From an uncultured Lachnospiraceae bacterium (lineage in GTDB: Bacteria > Bacillota > Clostridia > Lachnospirales > Lachnospiraceae), in contig CAJUST010000001.1 of assembly GCA_910589105.1 (NCBI GenBank), positions 68,079-132,078 on the forward strand: a stretch of DNA of 64,000 bases, read 5' to 3'. Shown here in pieces: positions 26,961-36,403 of this stretch; position 1 is the stretch's first letter; each line of letters begins with the position of its first letter. The position numbers and the translations under genes were made by a program. The notes below the pieces were generated by a model. That model was not told the origin of the DNA and did no database searches. It saw only the letters and a list, made by a program, of their open reading frames with translations.

Positions 26961-28746
26961 TTATGTTGCGCAGTTTTTAATGGAAAAAGGAATTACGGAT
27001 CTTTTTTCAGTAGTAGGCGGCGGCTCGATGTTTCTAAATGATGCGTTTGGGAGGGCAAAAGGCATACGCTGTATTTATAACCATCATGAGCAGGCCTGCG
27101 CCATGGCGGCAGAAGCTTATTTTAAGTATAAAAACCAAATGGCGGCTGTCTGCGTGACGTCAGGGCCGGGCGGGACAAATGCTCTGACAGGGGTTCTTGG
27201 CGCATGGCAGGATAGCATCCCGTTATTTATTATTTCCGGACAGGTTCGTTATGAGACAACGGTAGACAGCGCAGGACTTTCTTTGCGGCAGTTTGGGGGA
27301 CAGGAGCATCAAATTGTGGATACTGTCAAAAATATAACGAAGTATGCGGCAATGGTGAAAAAAGCGGAAGACGTCAGATGGCATTTGGAAAAAGCGTATG
27401 ATATGGCAATGGATGGAAGACGGGGGCCGGTTTGGCTGGATATTCCATTAAATGTGCAGAGCGCTGAAATTGAAACGGAATCGTTAAAAGGGTTTCAGAA
27501 ACCTGAGAAAGACACAGAGAAGGCAAAAGGGTATGTAGATTCTATTTTGGAAGAATTAAAGAAGGCGGAACGGCCGTTAATCATAGCGGGTTCCGCAGTC
27601 CGGACTTCCGGCGCGCAAGACGTTTTTCTCAGGCTGTTGGAACGGCTGCATATTCCGGTGACATATCCTCTGGTCGTGTCCGATTTGGTAAGCAATGAGA
27701 ATCGTCAGGCGGTAGGCTGTTTTGGAGGGGCAGGGACGAGAGCCGGAAATTTTGCAGTCCAAAATGCGGATTTACTGCTTGTGTTTGGATGCAGAATGGC
27801 ATTTTCCCATATTGGGTTTAATTATGAAAAATTTTCTCCGGCTTCCAGAAAGATTGTAGTAGACATAGATGAGGCGGAACAGTCAAAACCCACGATGAAA
27901 CGCGATATAAAAATATTGGCAGACGTACGGGATATACTTGAAGAAATGGAAAAGCGTGATTTATGCGGTATGCCTTCCTATCCAAAATGGAATGCGTATT
28001 GTCAGGAATTAAAGAAAAGATTTCCGATCTATCAAAAGCATCATGAAACAAGCGAAGATGGAAGGGTCAATCCTTATTTTATGGCAAAAGCATTGTCGGA
28101 TCGTATGGATGAACATGGCATTATCGCGCTTGGCAATAGTTCGGGATTAGATCCAAAACTTCAGTATGGCATAGAGAAACAAGGGGAACGGGTTATTTTA
28201 AATTGTAACTGCGGTTCTATGGGATACTGCCTTCCGGCAGGCATTGGCGCCGCGGCGGCTTCGGGCAGACGGGTGGTTGTATATACAGGGGACGGATGTA
28301 TGCAGATGAACATACAGGAGCTTTTAACCATTTCTCACAATAAACTTCCGGTAAAAATCATTGTGCTGAATAATAAAGGATATGGCGGAGTGGTCGCTAC
28401 GCAGACTAATTTTTTCGATGGGCATCTGTGCGGCTGTACGGAGGAATCCGGCATCAGTATGCCGGACTTTGAAAAGCTTGCGTATGCGTATGGATTTCAA
28501 TATGTCAGGGCCGAGAACCATGAGCAGGTAGAAAAGGCTTTGGATGCATTATTATGTGATGACGCCCCGGCAATATGTGAGGTGTATCAAGATATGATTC
28601 AGGGGATTGAACCTAGGGTTTCAAGCAGGAAGTTAGAAGATGGGACATTGGTTTCAACCGGAATTGATGACTTAGCCCCATTCCTTCCTTTAGAAGAATA
28701 TGAGGCCTGCCAATATGAGAATTGGGTGAAAGGCGGAAAAGAATGA
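26941..28746 (+). CDS. ThDP-dependent acetolactate synthase-like enzyme, YerE-like candidate, copy 2
   Basis: This 601-residue protein is a full paralogue of the one at 10827-12611. It has HHEQACAMAAEA with the activating glutamate near residue 50, TSGPGGTN, and the ThDP motif GDGCMQM...NNKGYG. I chose ATG 26941 for its spacing to GAGGA; ATG 26935 is also possible. An aldo/keto reductase gene follows with an ATGA overlap. As for copy 1, carboligation of a two-carbon unit onto a CDP-keto-sugar is the favoured inference; true acetolactate synthase is unlikely in this setting. Confidence 0.8.
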   Translation: MKIQVADYVAQFLMEKGITDLFSVVGGGSMFLNDAFGRAKGIRCIYNHHEQACAMAAEAYFKYKNQMAAVCVTSGPGGTNALTGVLGAWQDSIPLFIISGQVRYETTVDSAGLSLRQFGGQEHQIVDTVKNITKYAAMVKKAEDVRWHLEKAYDMAMDGRRGPVWLDIPLNVQSAEIETESLKGFQKPEKDTEKAKGYVDSILEELKKAERPLIIAGSAVRTSGAQDVFLRLLERLHIPVTYPLVVSDLVSNENRQAVGCFGGAGTRAGNFAVQNADLLLVFGCRMAFSHIGFNYEKFSPASRKIVVDIDEAEQSKPTMKRDIKILADVRDILEEMEKRDLCGMPSYPKWNAYCQELKKRFPIYQKHHETSEDGRVNPYFMAKALSDRMDEHGIIALGNSSGLDPKLQYGIEKQGERVILNCNCGSMGYCLPAGIGAAAASGRRVVVYTGDGCMQMNIQELLTISHNKLPVKIIVLNNKGYGGVVATQTNFFDGHLCGCTEESGISMPDFEKLAYAYGFQYVRAENHEQVEKALDALLCDDAPAICEVYQDMIQGIEPRVSSRKLEDGTLVSTGIDDLAPFLPLEEYEACQYENWVKGGKE

Positions 28747-29654
28747 AACTTTGTTTAGGGACTGTCCAACAGGGATTGGAATATGGGATTAATAATAAGT
28801 ATGGAAAGCCTTCAAAAGAGTATAGCCAAAAAATCTTTTACGAAGCGGTAAAGCATGGGATTACAATGTTTGATACGGCAAGGGCATATGGAGATGCAGA
28901 ATTGCTTTTGGGGGAATATTTAAAAGAACATGGGAATCGAAATGAAATCAAGATCATATCAAAACTCCGTCCGAACATACTAGAAGGTTGTAAGGATATA
29001 TACGATACGATATGCCGGGAATGTGAAGGCACTTTAAAGCGGATAGGCGTAGAATCCTTAGACGGATATTTGCTCCATACGCCGGAGTACATCCGAGATC
29101 CCAAAGTCGTTTCGGCTCTTTTAAAATTAAAGGAGGAGGGATATGCTTCGCATATAGGCGTATCCATTTACAATATAGAAGACGGGGACGTTGCAATCAA
29201 TACGGGGGCAGTTGACTATATACAGCTTCCTTTTAGCATATTTGACCAGCGCGGAAAAAACAGCGGATTTCTCCGGCGGGCAAAAGAAGCCAAAATTACG
29301 GTATTTGCAAGAAGCATATTTTTGCAGGGATTGTATTTTATGGATGCGGGCAGTCTGCCGGAAAAAGTGAAACGGGCAGAGCCTATGCTGCGGAACTGGG
29401 AGCTGATTTTAGAGGAGCGTCACGCCAATCGGGAAGAAGTCTTAATTGAATTTGTGAAACAGTCCAAAGAGATTGATTATCTTGTGTTTGGAGTAGACAC
29501 AGTGGAACAGTTACAAAGAGATATTTCTGTATTCGAAAGCGAAAGTAAATTAGATGAAACTATTTGGAACATAATCGGTGAAAAATTTTCCGATGTGGAG
29601 GAAAGCATTATAATACCAAGTTTATGGGCGAAACAAGAAAGGAAGGGAAAATGA
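28743..29654 (+). CDS. Aldo/keto reductase
   Basis: This 303-residue protein has the family pattern DTARAYGDAE near residue 40, with the catalytic tyrosine, ISKLRP with the lysine, and LLHTPE with the histidine. It should reduce a carbonyl using NAD(P)H. Similar enzymes reduce 3-keto or side-chain keto groups of sugar nucleotides. The start at 28743 overlaps the ThDP gene stop (ATGA), so it may reduce the product of that enzyme. Its stop overlaps the start of the next methyltransferase. Confidence 0.85.
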   Translation: MKLCLGTVQQGLEYGINNKYGKPSKEYSQKIFYEAVKHGITMFDTARAYGDAELLLGEYLKEHGNRNEIKIISKLRPNILEGCKDIYDTICRECEGTLKRIGVESLDGYLLHTPEYIRDPKVVSALLKLKEEGYASHIGVSIYNIEDGDVAINTGAVDYIQLPFSIFDQRGKNSGFLRRAKEAKITVFARSIFLQGLYFMDAGSLPEKVKRAEPMLRNWELILEERHANREEVLIEFVKQSKEIDYLVFGVDTVEQLQRDISVFESESKLDETIWNIIGEKFSDVEESIIIPSLWAKQERKGK

Positions 29655-30353
29655 TGGGAGCAAAAAACATTTTTTTAACGACAGAAGGGGACGCATGGTA
29701 TAGGAGAAACCGTGAAAAGTTAGAAGAAGAAAGTGGATTTTCGGCGGTGGATTTAATGATTGATTTTCTAAATAGACAAAAAAAATCTCTGGGGGGGGGT
29801 AAATGGCTTTTCGTGGGATAAGCTGAATATTTTGGAAATCGGGTGTAGTTATGGATATAATCTGGCAAAGTTTTGCGAATCATTTTCTTGTCAATGTTAT
29901 GGAATTGAACCGTCAAAAGAAGCGGTAGAAGATGGAAATAGAAGATATAAGGATCTGCCAATTCAATTAACTCAGGGAACAGGGGATCTTTTGCCGTATG
30001 AGGCGGAATCTATGGATGTGGTTATAATGGGATTTTGCATGTTGTGGATGGAGCGGAAAGACATATTGCAGGCATACGCGCAAGCAGACAGAGTTTTGAA
30101 AACAAATGGGATTATGATGGTTTATGATTTTGATGCGAAAATGCCATATCTTAGGGATAATATCCATAATAGAGAAGTGTTTACATATAAAATGGATTAT
30201 GCGCAGCCGTTCATGGCTTTTCCAAACTATTATTTAATGGATAAGACCGTATTTTGCCATATGGGAAATTTTTTTGACAAAAGAATACAGGAAAGAATAT
30301 CTTTGCAGATTTTATATAAAGAGTCTTTGGAGGATGCGTATAGGAAAGGATAA
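29651..30353 (+). pseudogene. SAM methyltransferase switched off by a G9 tract, probably phase-variable
   Basis: The first part starts at ATG 29651 and runs through a G9 tract at 29791-29799 to a stop at 29821. The rest (VNGFSWDKLNILEIGCSYGYN...) continues one frame over to 30353. With 8 or 11 G the whole gene reads as one protein of ~233-234 residues, closely matching the intact paralogue at 30380-31075. Motif I is ILEIGCSYGY. A long G run exactly at the break point is the classic form of slipped-strand phase variation. An assembly error in the run is the alternative. Confidence 0.85.
29791..29799 (+). repeat. G9 homopolymer at the methyltransferase frame break
   Basis: Nine G give a stop 7 codons later. 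Eight or eleven would restore the full frame. Confidence 0.9.
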
Positions 30354-30379
30354 AGGACCAGAGAAAGGCAGGCGGTAAA

Positions 30380-31075
30380 GTGGAGGCAAAGGAGATATTC
30401 TTAACGACAGAAGGGGACGCATGGTATAGAAGAAACCGTGAAAAACTGGAAGAAACAAAAAATTTTATTGCGGCAGAGATAATCATAGAATTTTTAAACA
30501 GACAAAAGAGCGGTATGGGAATGAATGGCTTTGCATGGGAGCGTTTTAAGATTTTAGAAGTCGGATGCAGTTATGGTTATCATTTGGCAAAGTTTTGTGA
30601 AGCGTTTCCCTGCCAGTGCTATGGAATTGAGCCGTCAAAAGAAGCGGTGGAAGACGGCAGTCATAAATATAAAGGCCTGCCTATGCAGTTAGTTCAGGGG
30701 ACAGGTGATTCTCTGCCATATGAAGCGGAATCTATGGATATTGTCATTATGGGGTTTTGTATGTTTTGGATGGATAGAAATCATCTGCTGCAGGCGTATG
30801 CGGAAGCGGACAGGGTCTTAAAACCAAAGGGATTGCTTATAATTTATGATTTTGACACGAAGCTTCCCTATGTCAGAGACAATGCGCACAGTAAAGATGT
30901 GGATACATTTAAAATGGATTATGCAAAAGCGTTGACGGCTCTGCCGCATTATTACTTAATGGATAAAACGGTGTTTTGCCATAAAGGAAATTATTTTGAT
31001 GAAGATATACAGGAAAGGATTTCCATGCAGATTCTTTATAAGGAGGATTTCAAAGATGCATATATCAGAGGGTGA
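30380..31075 (+). CDS. SAM methyltransferase, intact paralogue
   Basis: This 231-residue class I methyltransferase has motif I ILEVGCSYGYH near residues 54-64 and a GIEPSKEAVEDG acidic loop. It starts at GTG 30380. It is nearly the same as the frameshifted gene just upstream (shared IFLTTEGDAWYRRNREKLEE without its G tract), so the pair is a recent tandem duplication. The target, perhaps a sugar hydroxyl or amine, is unknown. The 3' end overlaps pseF by 20 bases. Confidence 0.85.
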   Translation: MEAKEIFLTTEGDAWYRRNREKLEETKNFIAAEIIIEFLNRQKSGMGMNGFAWERFKILEVGCSYGYHLAKFCEAFPCQCYGIEPSKEAVEDGSHKYKGLPMQLVQGTGDSLPYEAESMDIVIMGFCMFWMDRNHLLQAYAEADRVLKPKGLLIIYDFDTKLPYVRDNAHSKDVDTFKMDYAKALTALPHYYLMDKTVFCHKGNYFDEDIQERISMQILYKEDFKDAYIRG

Positions 31076-31847
31076 ACGGCCGGATGTTTTGATTATGATA
31101 CAGGCGAGGACGGGGTCTTCTAGGCTGGCGAATAAAGTTCTGCATAAAATAAAAGGAATCACGGTATTGGAACATGTGATTAACCGGATGCAAAAGTGTG
31201 AAAATGCGGACGAAGTGATTGTTGCGACAACTGTTGAACAAAATGATTTAGAGATTGTAAAAATTTGCGCAGAAAAAGGCGTGCGGGTTTATTGCGGTTC
31301 AGAACAGGATGTGCTTGACAGGTATTATCAGGCGGCGCGTTTATTTGGACGGGACGGGGAAAAACATATTGTGAGAATTACAGCGGATTGCCCTATGCAC
31401 GATTTTAGGATTGTAGACAGGGTAATTAAAGAGCATTTTGCCCATCATGCAGATTATACCTCTAATGCTGAGAGTGAGACATTCCCAGATGGGTTAGATG
31501 TGGAAGTCTTTCGGTTTGAGGCATTAGAACAGGCATGGCGGGAAGCCAAATTGGCATCGGATCGTGAGCATGTGACGCAATATATCAGAAGATGTGAAAC
31601 AATGACGAAATATTCCGTAGAAAGCGCGGTTAATTACAGAGAGGAACGCTGGACGCTTGATGAGCCGGAAGACGAAGCGTTTATAAAAGAAATTTTTGAC
31701 AGGTTATATGAGAAAGACCCATTCTTTGGAATGGAGCAGGTATTGGAGACGGAACGAAAAGAGCCGGAATTAAAGAAAATAAATGCCGCTTTAATTCGAA
31801 ATGAAGGGTTATTGAAATCATTAGACCGGGATTATATTGTGAAATAA
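31056..31847 (+). CDS. pseF: Cytidylyltransferase of the SpsF/PseF type
   Basis: This 263-residue protein has IMIQARTGSSRLANK near residues 14-28, the nucleotide-binding signature of the SpsF/CMP-sialate synthetase group, and RITADCP near residue 110. It should activate pseudaminic acid with CTP to CMP-Pse. The start at 31056 follows AAGGAGG by 8 bases. In Bacillus, spsF lies with the pseI- and pseG-like spsE and spsG, as here. A different nonulosonate or sugar phosphate substrate cannot be ruled out. Confidence 0.8.
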   Translation: MHISEGERPDVLIMIQARTGSSRLANKVLHKIKGITVLEHVINRMQKCENADEVIVATTVEQNDLEIVKICAEKGVRVYCGSEQDVLDRYYQAARLFGRDGEKHIVRITADCPMHDFRIVDRVIKEHFAHHADYTSNAESETFPDGLDVEVFRFEALEQAWREAKLASDREHVTQYIRRCETMTKYSVESAVNYREERWTLDEPEDEAFIKEIFDRLYEKDPFFGMEQVLETERKEPELKKINAALIRNEGLLKSLDRDYIVK

Positions 31848-31860
31848 GGAGGGGTAAAGT

Positions 31861-33171
31861 ATGGGAAAATCCCAAAAACTTTATCAAAGGGCGAAATCAA
31901 TGATTCCGGGCGGGACGCAGTTACTGAGCAAGCGCCCTGAAATGTTTTTGCCGGAATACTGGCCGGCATATTATAAGAAGGCAAAAGGATGCTATGTATG
32001 GGATCTGGATGACCGTAAATATATGGATGCAAGTTATATGGGAATAGGCGCGAATGTCCTTGGATATGCAGATGAGGATATAGATCTTGCCGTTGAATGG
32101 GCCATTTCTAACGGGAGTATGTGTACATTAAATGCGCCGGAAGAAGTGGCTTTGGCGGAAAAAATTATAGAATTACATCCGTGGGCAACGCAGGTCAGAT
32201 ATGCAAAAACAGGCGGTGAAGCATTGGCGGTTGCAGTCCGCATTGCGCGGGCATATGCAAAAAAGGACATTATTTTATTTTGTGGGTACCATGGCTGGAG
32301 TGATTGGTATCTGGCCGCAAATTTAAGTGAGGATTCGGCGCTGGACGGTCATTTGATTCAGGGATTAGAGCCGGCGGGCGTACCGCGGGGATTGGCGCAG
32401 ACAGCGTTTCCATTCCGTTATAATGACATAAACAATTTTTTAGAGCTTATTGAAACATACAAAGGGAGGATTGCGGCAGTCGTTTTAGAGCCGATTCGGA
32501 ATATTTATCCGAAAAATGATTTCTTGCAGACTGTCCGGGAAGTGACGAAAAGAGAGGATATTGTCTTGATAGCGGACGAGGTGTCTGCCGGATTCCGTTT
32601 GAATTGCGGAGGGGCGCATCTTACATTAGGATTTGAACCGGATATGGCAGTGTTGGCGAAGGCGTTAGGCAACGGGTATCCGATGTCTGTTATTTTTGGG
32701 AAAGCCGGATATATGGAATCTGCGCAGAGCACATTTATCAGCAGCACTTACTGGACGGAACGGACGGGACTTTGCGCGGCGCTGGCCGTTATCAAAAAAT
32801 ACCAAGCGGAGCATGTAGAAAAACATCTTGACAGAATAGGGAAGATGGTTTTAGAGGGCTGGAAAGATGCGGCAAACCAATATGGGGTACAGATAAAGCT
32901 TTCCGGCATACCGCCGCTGGCCCACTTTGAATTTGAATTGGACAGCCCGCTTGCATACAATACTTACTTTACGCAAGAAATGTTGAAAAAAGGATTTTTG
33001 GCAACGAATGCGTTTTATGCGTCGTATGCGCATAAGGAAACGGATATTTTGGAATATTTGAATGCGGCAAACCAAGTGTTTCGGCAAATATCGGAAATTA
33101 CAGCATCGTCAGATATTATGCGGCATTTAGACGGCCCATTGCGCCAGACCGGATTTCAAAGGCTTACCTGA
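31861..33171 (+). CDS. Class III aminotransferase, glutamate-1-semialdehyde aminomutase-like
   Basis: This 436-residue PLP enzyme has YHGWSDWY near residue 142, IADEVSAGFR near 238 and the catalytic-lysine region AKALGNGYPMS near 265. It resembles glutamate-1-semialdehyde aminomutase, but the tetrapyrrole context is absent. It sits between pseF and pseI, a place where the standard six-step pseudaminate pathway needs no class III aminotransferase. It may add an amine to a modified nonulosonate or its precursor; this is inference. Confidence 0.8.
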   Translation: MGKSQKLYQRAKSMIPGGTQLLSKRPEMFLPEYWPAYYKKAKGCYVWDLDDRKYMDASYMGIGANVLGYADEDIDLAVEWAISNGSMCTLNAPEEVALAEKIIELHPWATQVRYAKTGGEALAVAVRIARAYAKKDIILFCGYHGWSDWYLAANLSEDSALDGHLIQGLEPAGVPRGLAQTAFPFRYNDINNFLELIETYKGRIAAVVLEPIRNIYPKNDFLQTVREVTKREDIVLIADEVSAGFRLNCGGAHLTLGFEPDMAVLAKALGNGYPMSVIFGKAGYMESAQSTFISSTYWTERTGLCAALAVIKKYQAEHVEKHLDRIGKMVLEGWKDAANQYGVQIKLSGIPPLAHFEFELDSPLAYNTYFTQEMLKKGFLATNAFYASYAHKETDILEYLNAANQVFRQISEITASSDIMRHLDGPLRQTGFQRLT

Positions 33172-33195
33172 CACTAGAAGTAGGAGAAAGGGAAT

Positions 33196-34236
33196 ATGGA
33201 AATGAAAATGTATCAGCTTATGAAAGAGCGCGCCTATGTAATTGCGGAAATGTCGGCAAATCATGCGGGCTCGAAAGAAACCGCGGTAAAACTAATTCAT
33301 GCAGCGAAAATGGCGGGAGCGGACTGTGTGAAAATACAGACTTACACGGCGGATACGATGACGTTAGATTGTGATAACGCATATTTTCATATTGGAGATG
33401 GGACATGGAAAGGCGATACACTGTATTCTTTGTATGAAAAAGCGTATATGCCATGGGAATGGCAGGCGGAATTAAAGGAGGTCACAGAGACATTAGGCAT
33501 GGATTTTTTGTCCACTCCATTTGATAAGACGTCGGTGGATTTTTTGGAAAGCCTTGACGTGGCGGCGTATAAGATTGCATCGTTTGAGCTGACAGATCTT
33601 CCGCTGATTCAGTATGTGGCATCGAAAGGAAAACCGGTGATTCTGTCGACGGGCATGGCGGAGTTGTATGAAATAGACGAAGCTGTAAAAACAATCCAGA
33701 GGGAACATAATTCTCAAATTATTTTAATGCACTGCGCAAGCGCGTATCCGGCGATTACAGAGGATATGAATTTGTATACAATGCAAAATTTAAAAGAGAT
33801 TTATCAAGTTCCGGTCGGGCTGTCCGATCATTCCATGGGTTCTGTCGGAGCCATTACAGCGGTGGCGTTAGGCGCGCAAATTATTGAAAAACATTTTTGC
33901 CTTGACCGGGCCATTGAAACGCCGGATTCCTCATTTTCCATGAACCCTGCTGAGTTTCGGCAGATGGTATGTGACATACGGCAGGCGGAAAAAGCGTTAG
34001 GATTGGTCCGGTATGGGGTGAAAAGCCAAGAAAATCCAAATCTTGGCTTTAGGAGGTCTATTTTTGTCACCCAAGACATTAAAAAGGGGCAGAAGCTGAC
34101 AGAAGAAAATATCCGGGTGATTCGGCCGGGATATGGGGCGCCTCCTAAATTTTATGGGGAAGCCTTGGGACAGACGGCTTTAAGTGACCTGAAAAGAGGC
34201 ACACCTCTTAAGATTTCGGATATAGGAAGTGTGTAA
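33196..34236 (+). CDS. pseI: Pseudaminic acid synthase, PseI
   Basis: This 346-residue NeuB-family protein has AEMSANHAGS near residues 15-24, KIQTYT near 47, STPFD near 100 and a C-terminal SAF (antifreeze-like) domain from ~285. It condenses phosphoenolpyruvate with 2,4-diacetamido-trideoxy-altrose to form pseudaminic acid. The AEMSxNHxG opening is the PseI type, whereas the second NeuB-like gene at 41651 has AEAGVNHNG. The next gene encodes the hydrolase (PseG) that supplies its substrate. Confidence 0.92.
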   Translation: MEMKMYQLMKERAYVIAEMSANHAGSKETAVKLIHAAKMAGADCVKIQTYTADTMTLDCDNAYFHIGDGTWKGDTLYSLYEKAYMPWEWQAELKEVTETLGMDFLSTPFDKTSVDFLESLDVAAYKIASFELTDLPLIQYVASKGKPVILSTGMAELYEIDEAVKTIQREHNSQIILMHCASAYPAITEDMNLYTMQNLKEIYQVPVGLSDHSMGSVGAITAVALGAQIIEKHFCLDRAIETPDSSFSMNPAEFRQMVCDIRQAEKALGLVRYGVKSQENPNLGFRRSIFVTQDIKKGQKLTEENIRVIRPGYGAPPKFYGEALGQTALSDLKRGTPLKISDIGSV

Positions 34237-34251
34237 AAAGAGGGGCGGCTT

Positions 34252-35256
34252 ATGAAAAAAAGAGTGTATATCCGGGCGGACATGAACCCTCAAATAGCGA
34301 CCGGCCATATCAGGCGCTGCCTTGCAATTTCAGACGCGGTCAGGGAACTTGGGGGAGAGGCGGTTTTTTTGACGGCGGATTTTAATGCAAAACGGCTGTT
34401 AGAAGAACATGGGCTAAGATATTATGTTTTAAACAGCAGATGGGATAGGATGCAAGATGAATTAGAGACATTGTATCAGATAATCCAGAAAGAAAATATA
34501 GATACATTATTAATTGACAGTTATCAGGTTACAAAAAAGTATTTGGAAAATCTTAAGAAAGCTGTTAAAATTGTATTGCTGGATGATTTATTTTTGTTTG
34601 ATTATCCGGCAGACGAAATCATATGTTACGCAAATTACTGCCATCAGTTTCCCTATGATAAAAAAAGATATGAAAACTTATATTTGGGCATGGACTATAC
34701 ACCCCTGCGGCGTGTGTTTTGGAAGCCCGAAAAGAAGGAAATCCGAAAAGAAATCAGGCGGGTTTTGGTCTGTTCCGGCGGCAGTGATATGTTTGGGGCG
34801 ATAGAAACGATAGTGGGGAAATTAAAAGATCGGTATGAGTGTATCGATGCAGTTTGCGGATTGTATTCTGATTCGTATGAAAAGCTGTTGGAAACTTATG
34901 GAGGATATAAAAATATCCGAATCGTAAAAGACGTAAAAGATATTGAAACTTATATGCTTCAGGCAGATGTGGCAATTTCTGCGGGCGGGACTGCGTTGTA
35001 TGAATTATGCGCAGTTGGCGCGCCGGCCATTTCTTATGCAATAGCGGACAACCAGCTTAAAAATGTTATGCAGTTTGAAAAAGACGGTCTCATTTCATAT
35101 GCCGGGGACATACGGCGGGAAGATATTAGTGAAAACGTTTTAACTTATTTAGAGAAATATGAGAGCCAAACGACGCGCAGCGAATTGTCACGGAAAATGC
35201 AAAGCGCTGTTGATGGAAAGGGCGCGGTTAGGATTGCAAAGGCTCTCATGGAATAG
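34252..35256 (+). CDS. pseG: UDP-2,4-diacetamido-trideoxy-altropyranose hydrolase, PseG
   Basis: This 334-residue protein opens with RADMNPQIATGHIRRC, where the GHxxRC site fits the PseG/SpsG family of MurG-like glycosyl hydrolases. A second half with CSGGSDMFGA and SAGGTALYELC forms the UDP-binding domain. It releases UDP from the Pse precursor so PseI can act. It lies directly between pseI and pseC. Length fits the family. Confidence 0.9.
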   Translation: MKKRVYIRADMNPQIATGHIRRCLAISDAVRELGGEAVFLTADFNAKRLLEEHGLRYYVLNSRWDRMQDELETLYQIIQKENIDTLLIDSYQVTKKYLENLKKAVKIVLLDDLFLFDYPADEIICYANYCHQFPYDKKRYENLYLGMDYTPLRRVFWKPEKKEIRKEIRRVLVCSGGSDMFGAIETIVGKLKDRYECIDAVCGLYSDSYEKLLETYGGYKNIRIVKDVKDIETYMLQADVAISAGGTALYELCAVGAPAISYAIADNQLKNVMQFEKDGLISYAGDIRREDISENVLTYLEKYESQTTRSELSRKMQSAVDGKGAVRIAKALME

Positions 35257-35271
35257 AAGCAGGTGATGAAA

Positions 35272-36393
35272 ATGTATATTCCATATGGAAAGCAGTTTAT
35301 AGATGAAGAAGATATAGCGGCAGTGGTTGAGACGCTGAAAAGCGATTGCATTACGACAGGCCCTAGGATAGCGGAGTTTGAGCAGGCTGTGTGTGAGTAT
35401 ACAGGGGCGAAATACGCGGTGGCGGTTTCGAGTGGAACGGCGGCTCTGCATATTGCCTGTCTGGCGGCAGGCATAGGAAAAGATGACGAAGCAGTTACGT
35501 CTCCGATGACATTTGCGGCATCTGCAAATTGTGTGTTGTATTGTGGGGGAAGGCCTGTTTTTGCGGACATTAAACCAGATACCTATAACTTAGATCCGAA
35601 TGACGTTAGAAGGAAAATAACGAATAAGACGAAAGCGGTCATTGCGGTAGATTATACAGGGCAGCCGTGTGAGTTGGAAGAATTAAAACAAATTGCAAAA
35701 GAACGTCAGTTGTATTTGATTGAAGATGCGGCTCATGCCATAGGGGCGGAATACAAGGGCAGGCGGGTAGGCTCAATTTCTGATATGACGACATTCAGCC
35801 TGCATCCGGTTAAACATATTACGAGCGGAGAGGGCGGCATTGTAACGACAAATAATAAGGAACTCTATAAAAAATTGATTTTATTCCGGAATCATGGTAT
35901 AACAAGAGAGAGAGAAGCTATGACGAAAATGGAAGGCGGCTGGTATTACGAACAGTTAGATTTGGGGTATAATTACCGGATTACTGATTTTCAGTGCGCG
36001 CTTGCCGCATCACAGCTTAAAAAATTAGATCGGTTTATACAAAAAAGGACGGAACTTGCCGGACGCTATGAGTATGCGTTTCAAGATATGGAAGATGTCG
36101 TTTGCCCGTATCAAAAAGAAGGATGCAAAAACAGTTGGCATTTATATGTGATACAGGTGAAAAACAGGGCAGAGACATTCCGGAAAATGAGAGAAGCCGG
36201 GATTGGCGTAAATGTGCACTATATTCCGGTTTATAAGCATCCGTATTATCAGAGCCTTGGATATGGAAATGTAGAATGTAAAAATGCAGAATCGCTATAT
36301 CAGCATATTATCAGTTTGCCTCTCTATTATATGCTTACATATGAACAGCAGGATTATGTGATTGGGCAGTTAAAGAAAATTTTAATGGGATAA
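35272..36393 (+). CDS. pseC: UDP-4-amino-4,6-dideoxy-L-altrosamine transaminase, PseC
   Basis: This 373-residue DegT/DnrJ aminotransferase has SSGTAALH near residue 55, IEDAAHAIGA and the PLP lysine in FSLHPVKHIT near residue 180. HPVKxITxGEGG is typical of PseC. It aminates the 4-keto product of PseB. I chose ATG 35272 because AGGTG lies 6 bases upstream; GTG 35263 and ATG 35266 are alternatives. It sits just before pseH. Confidence 0.92.
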   Translation: MYIPYGKQFIDEEDIAAVVETLKSDCITTGPRIAEFEQAVCEYTGAKYAVAVSSGTAALHIACLAAGIGKDDEAVTSPMTFAASANCVLYCGGRPVFADIKPDTYNLDPNDVRRKITNKTKAVIAVDYTGQPCELEELKQIAKERQLYLIEDAAHAIGAEYKGRRVGSISDMTTFSLHPVKHITSGEGGIVTTNNKELYKKLILFRNHGITREREAMTKMEGGWYYEQLDLGYNYRITDFQCALAASQLKKLDRFIQKRTELAGRYEYAFQDMEDVVCPYQKEGCKNSWHLYVIQVKNRAETFRKMREAGIGVNVHYIPVYKHPYYQSLGYGNVECKNAESLYQHIISLPLYYMLTYEQQDYVIGQLKKILMG

Positions 36394-36403
36394 GGGGCAT
36401 TTT

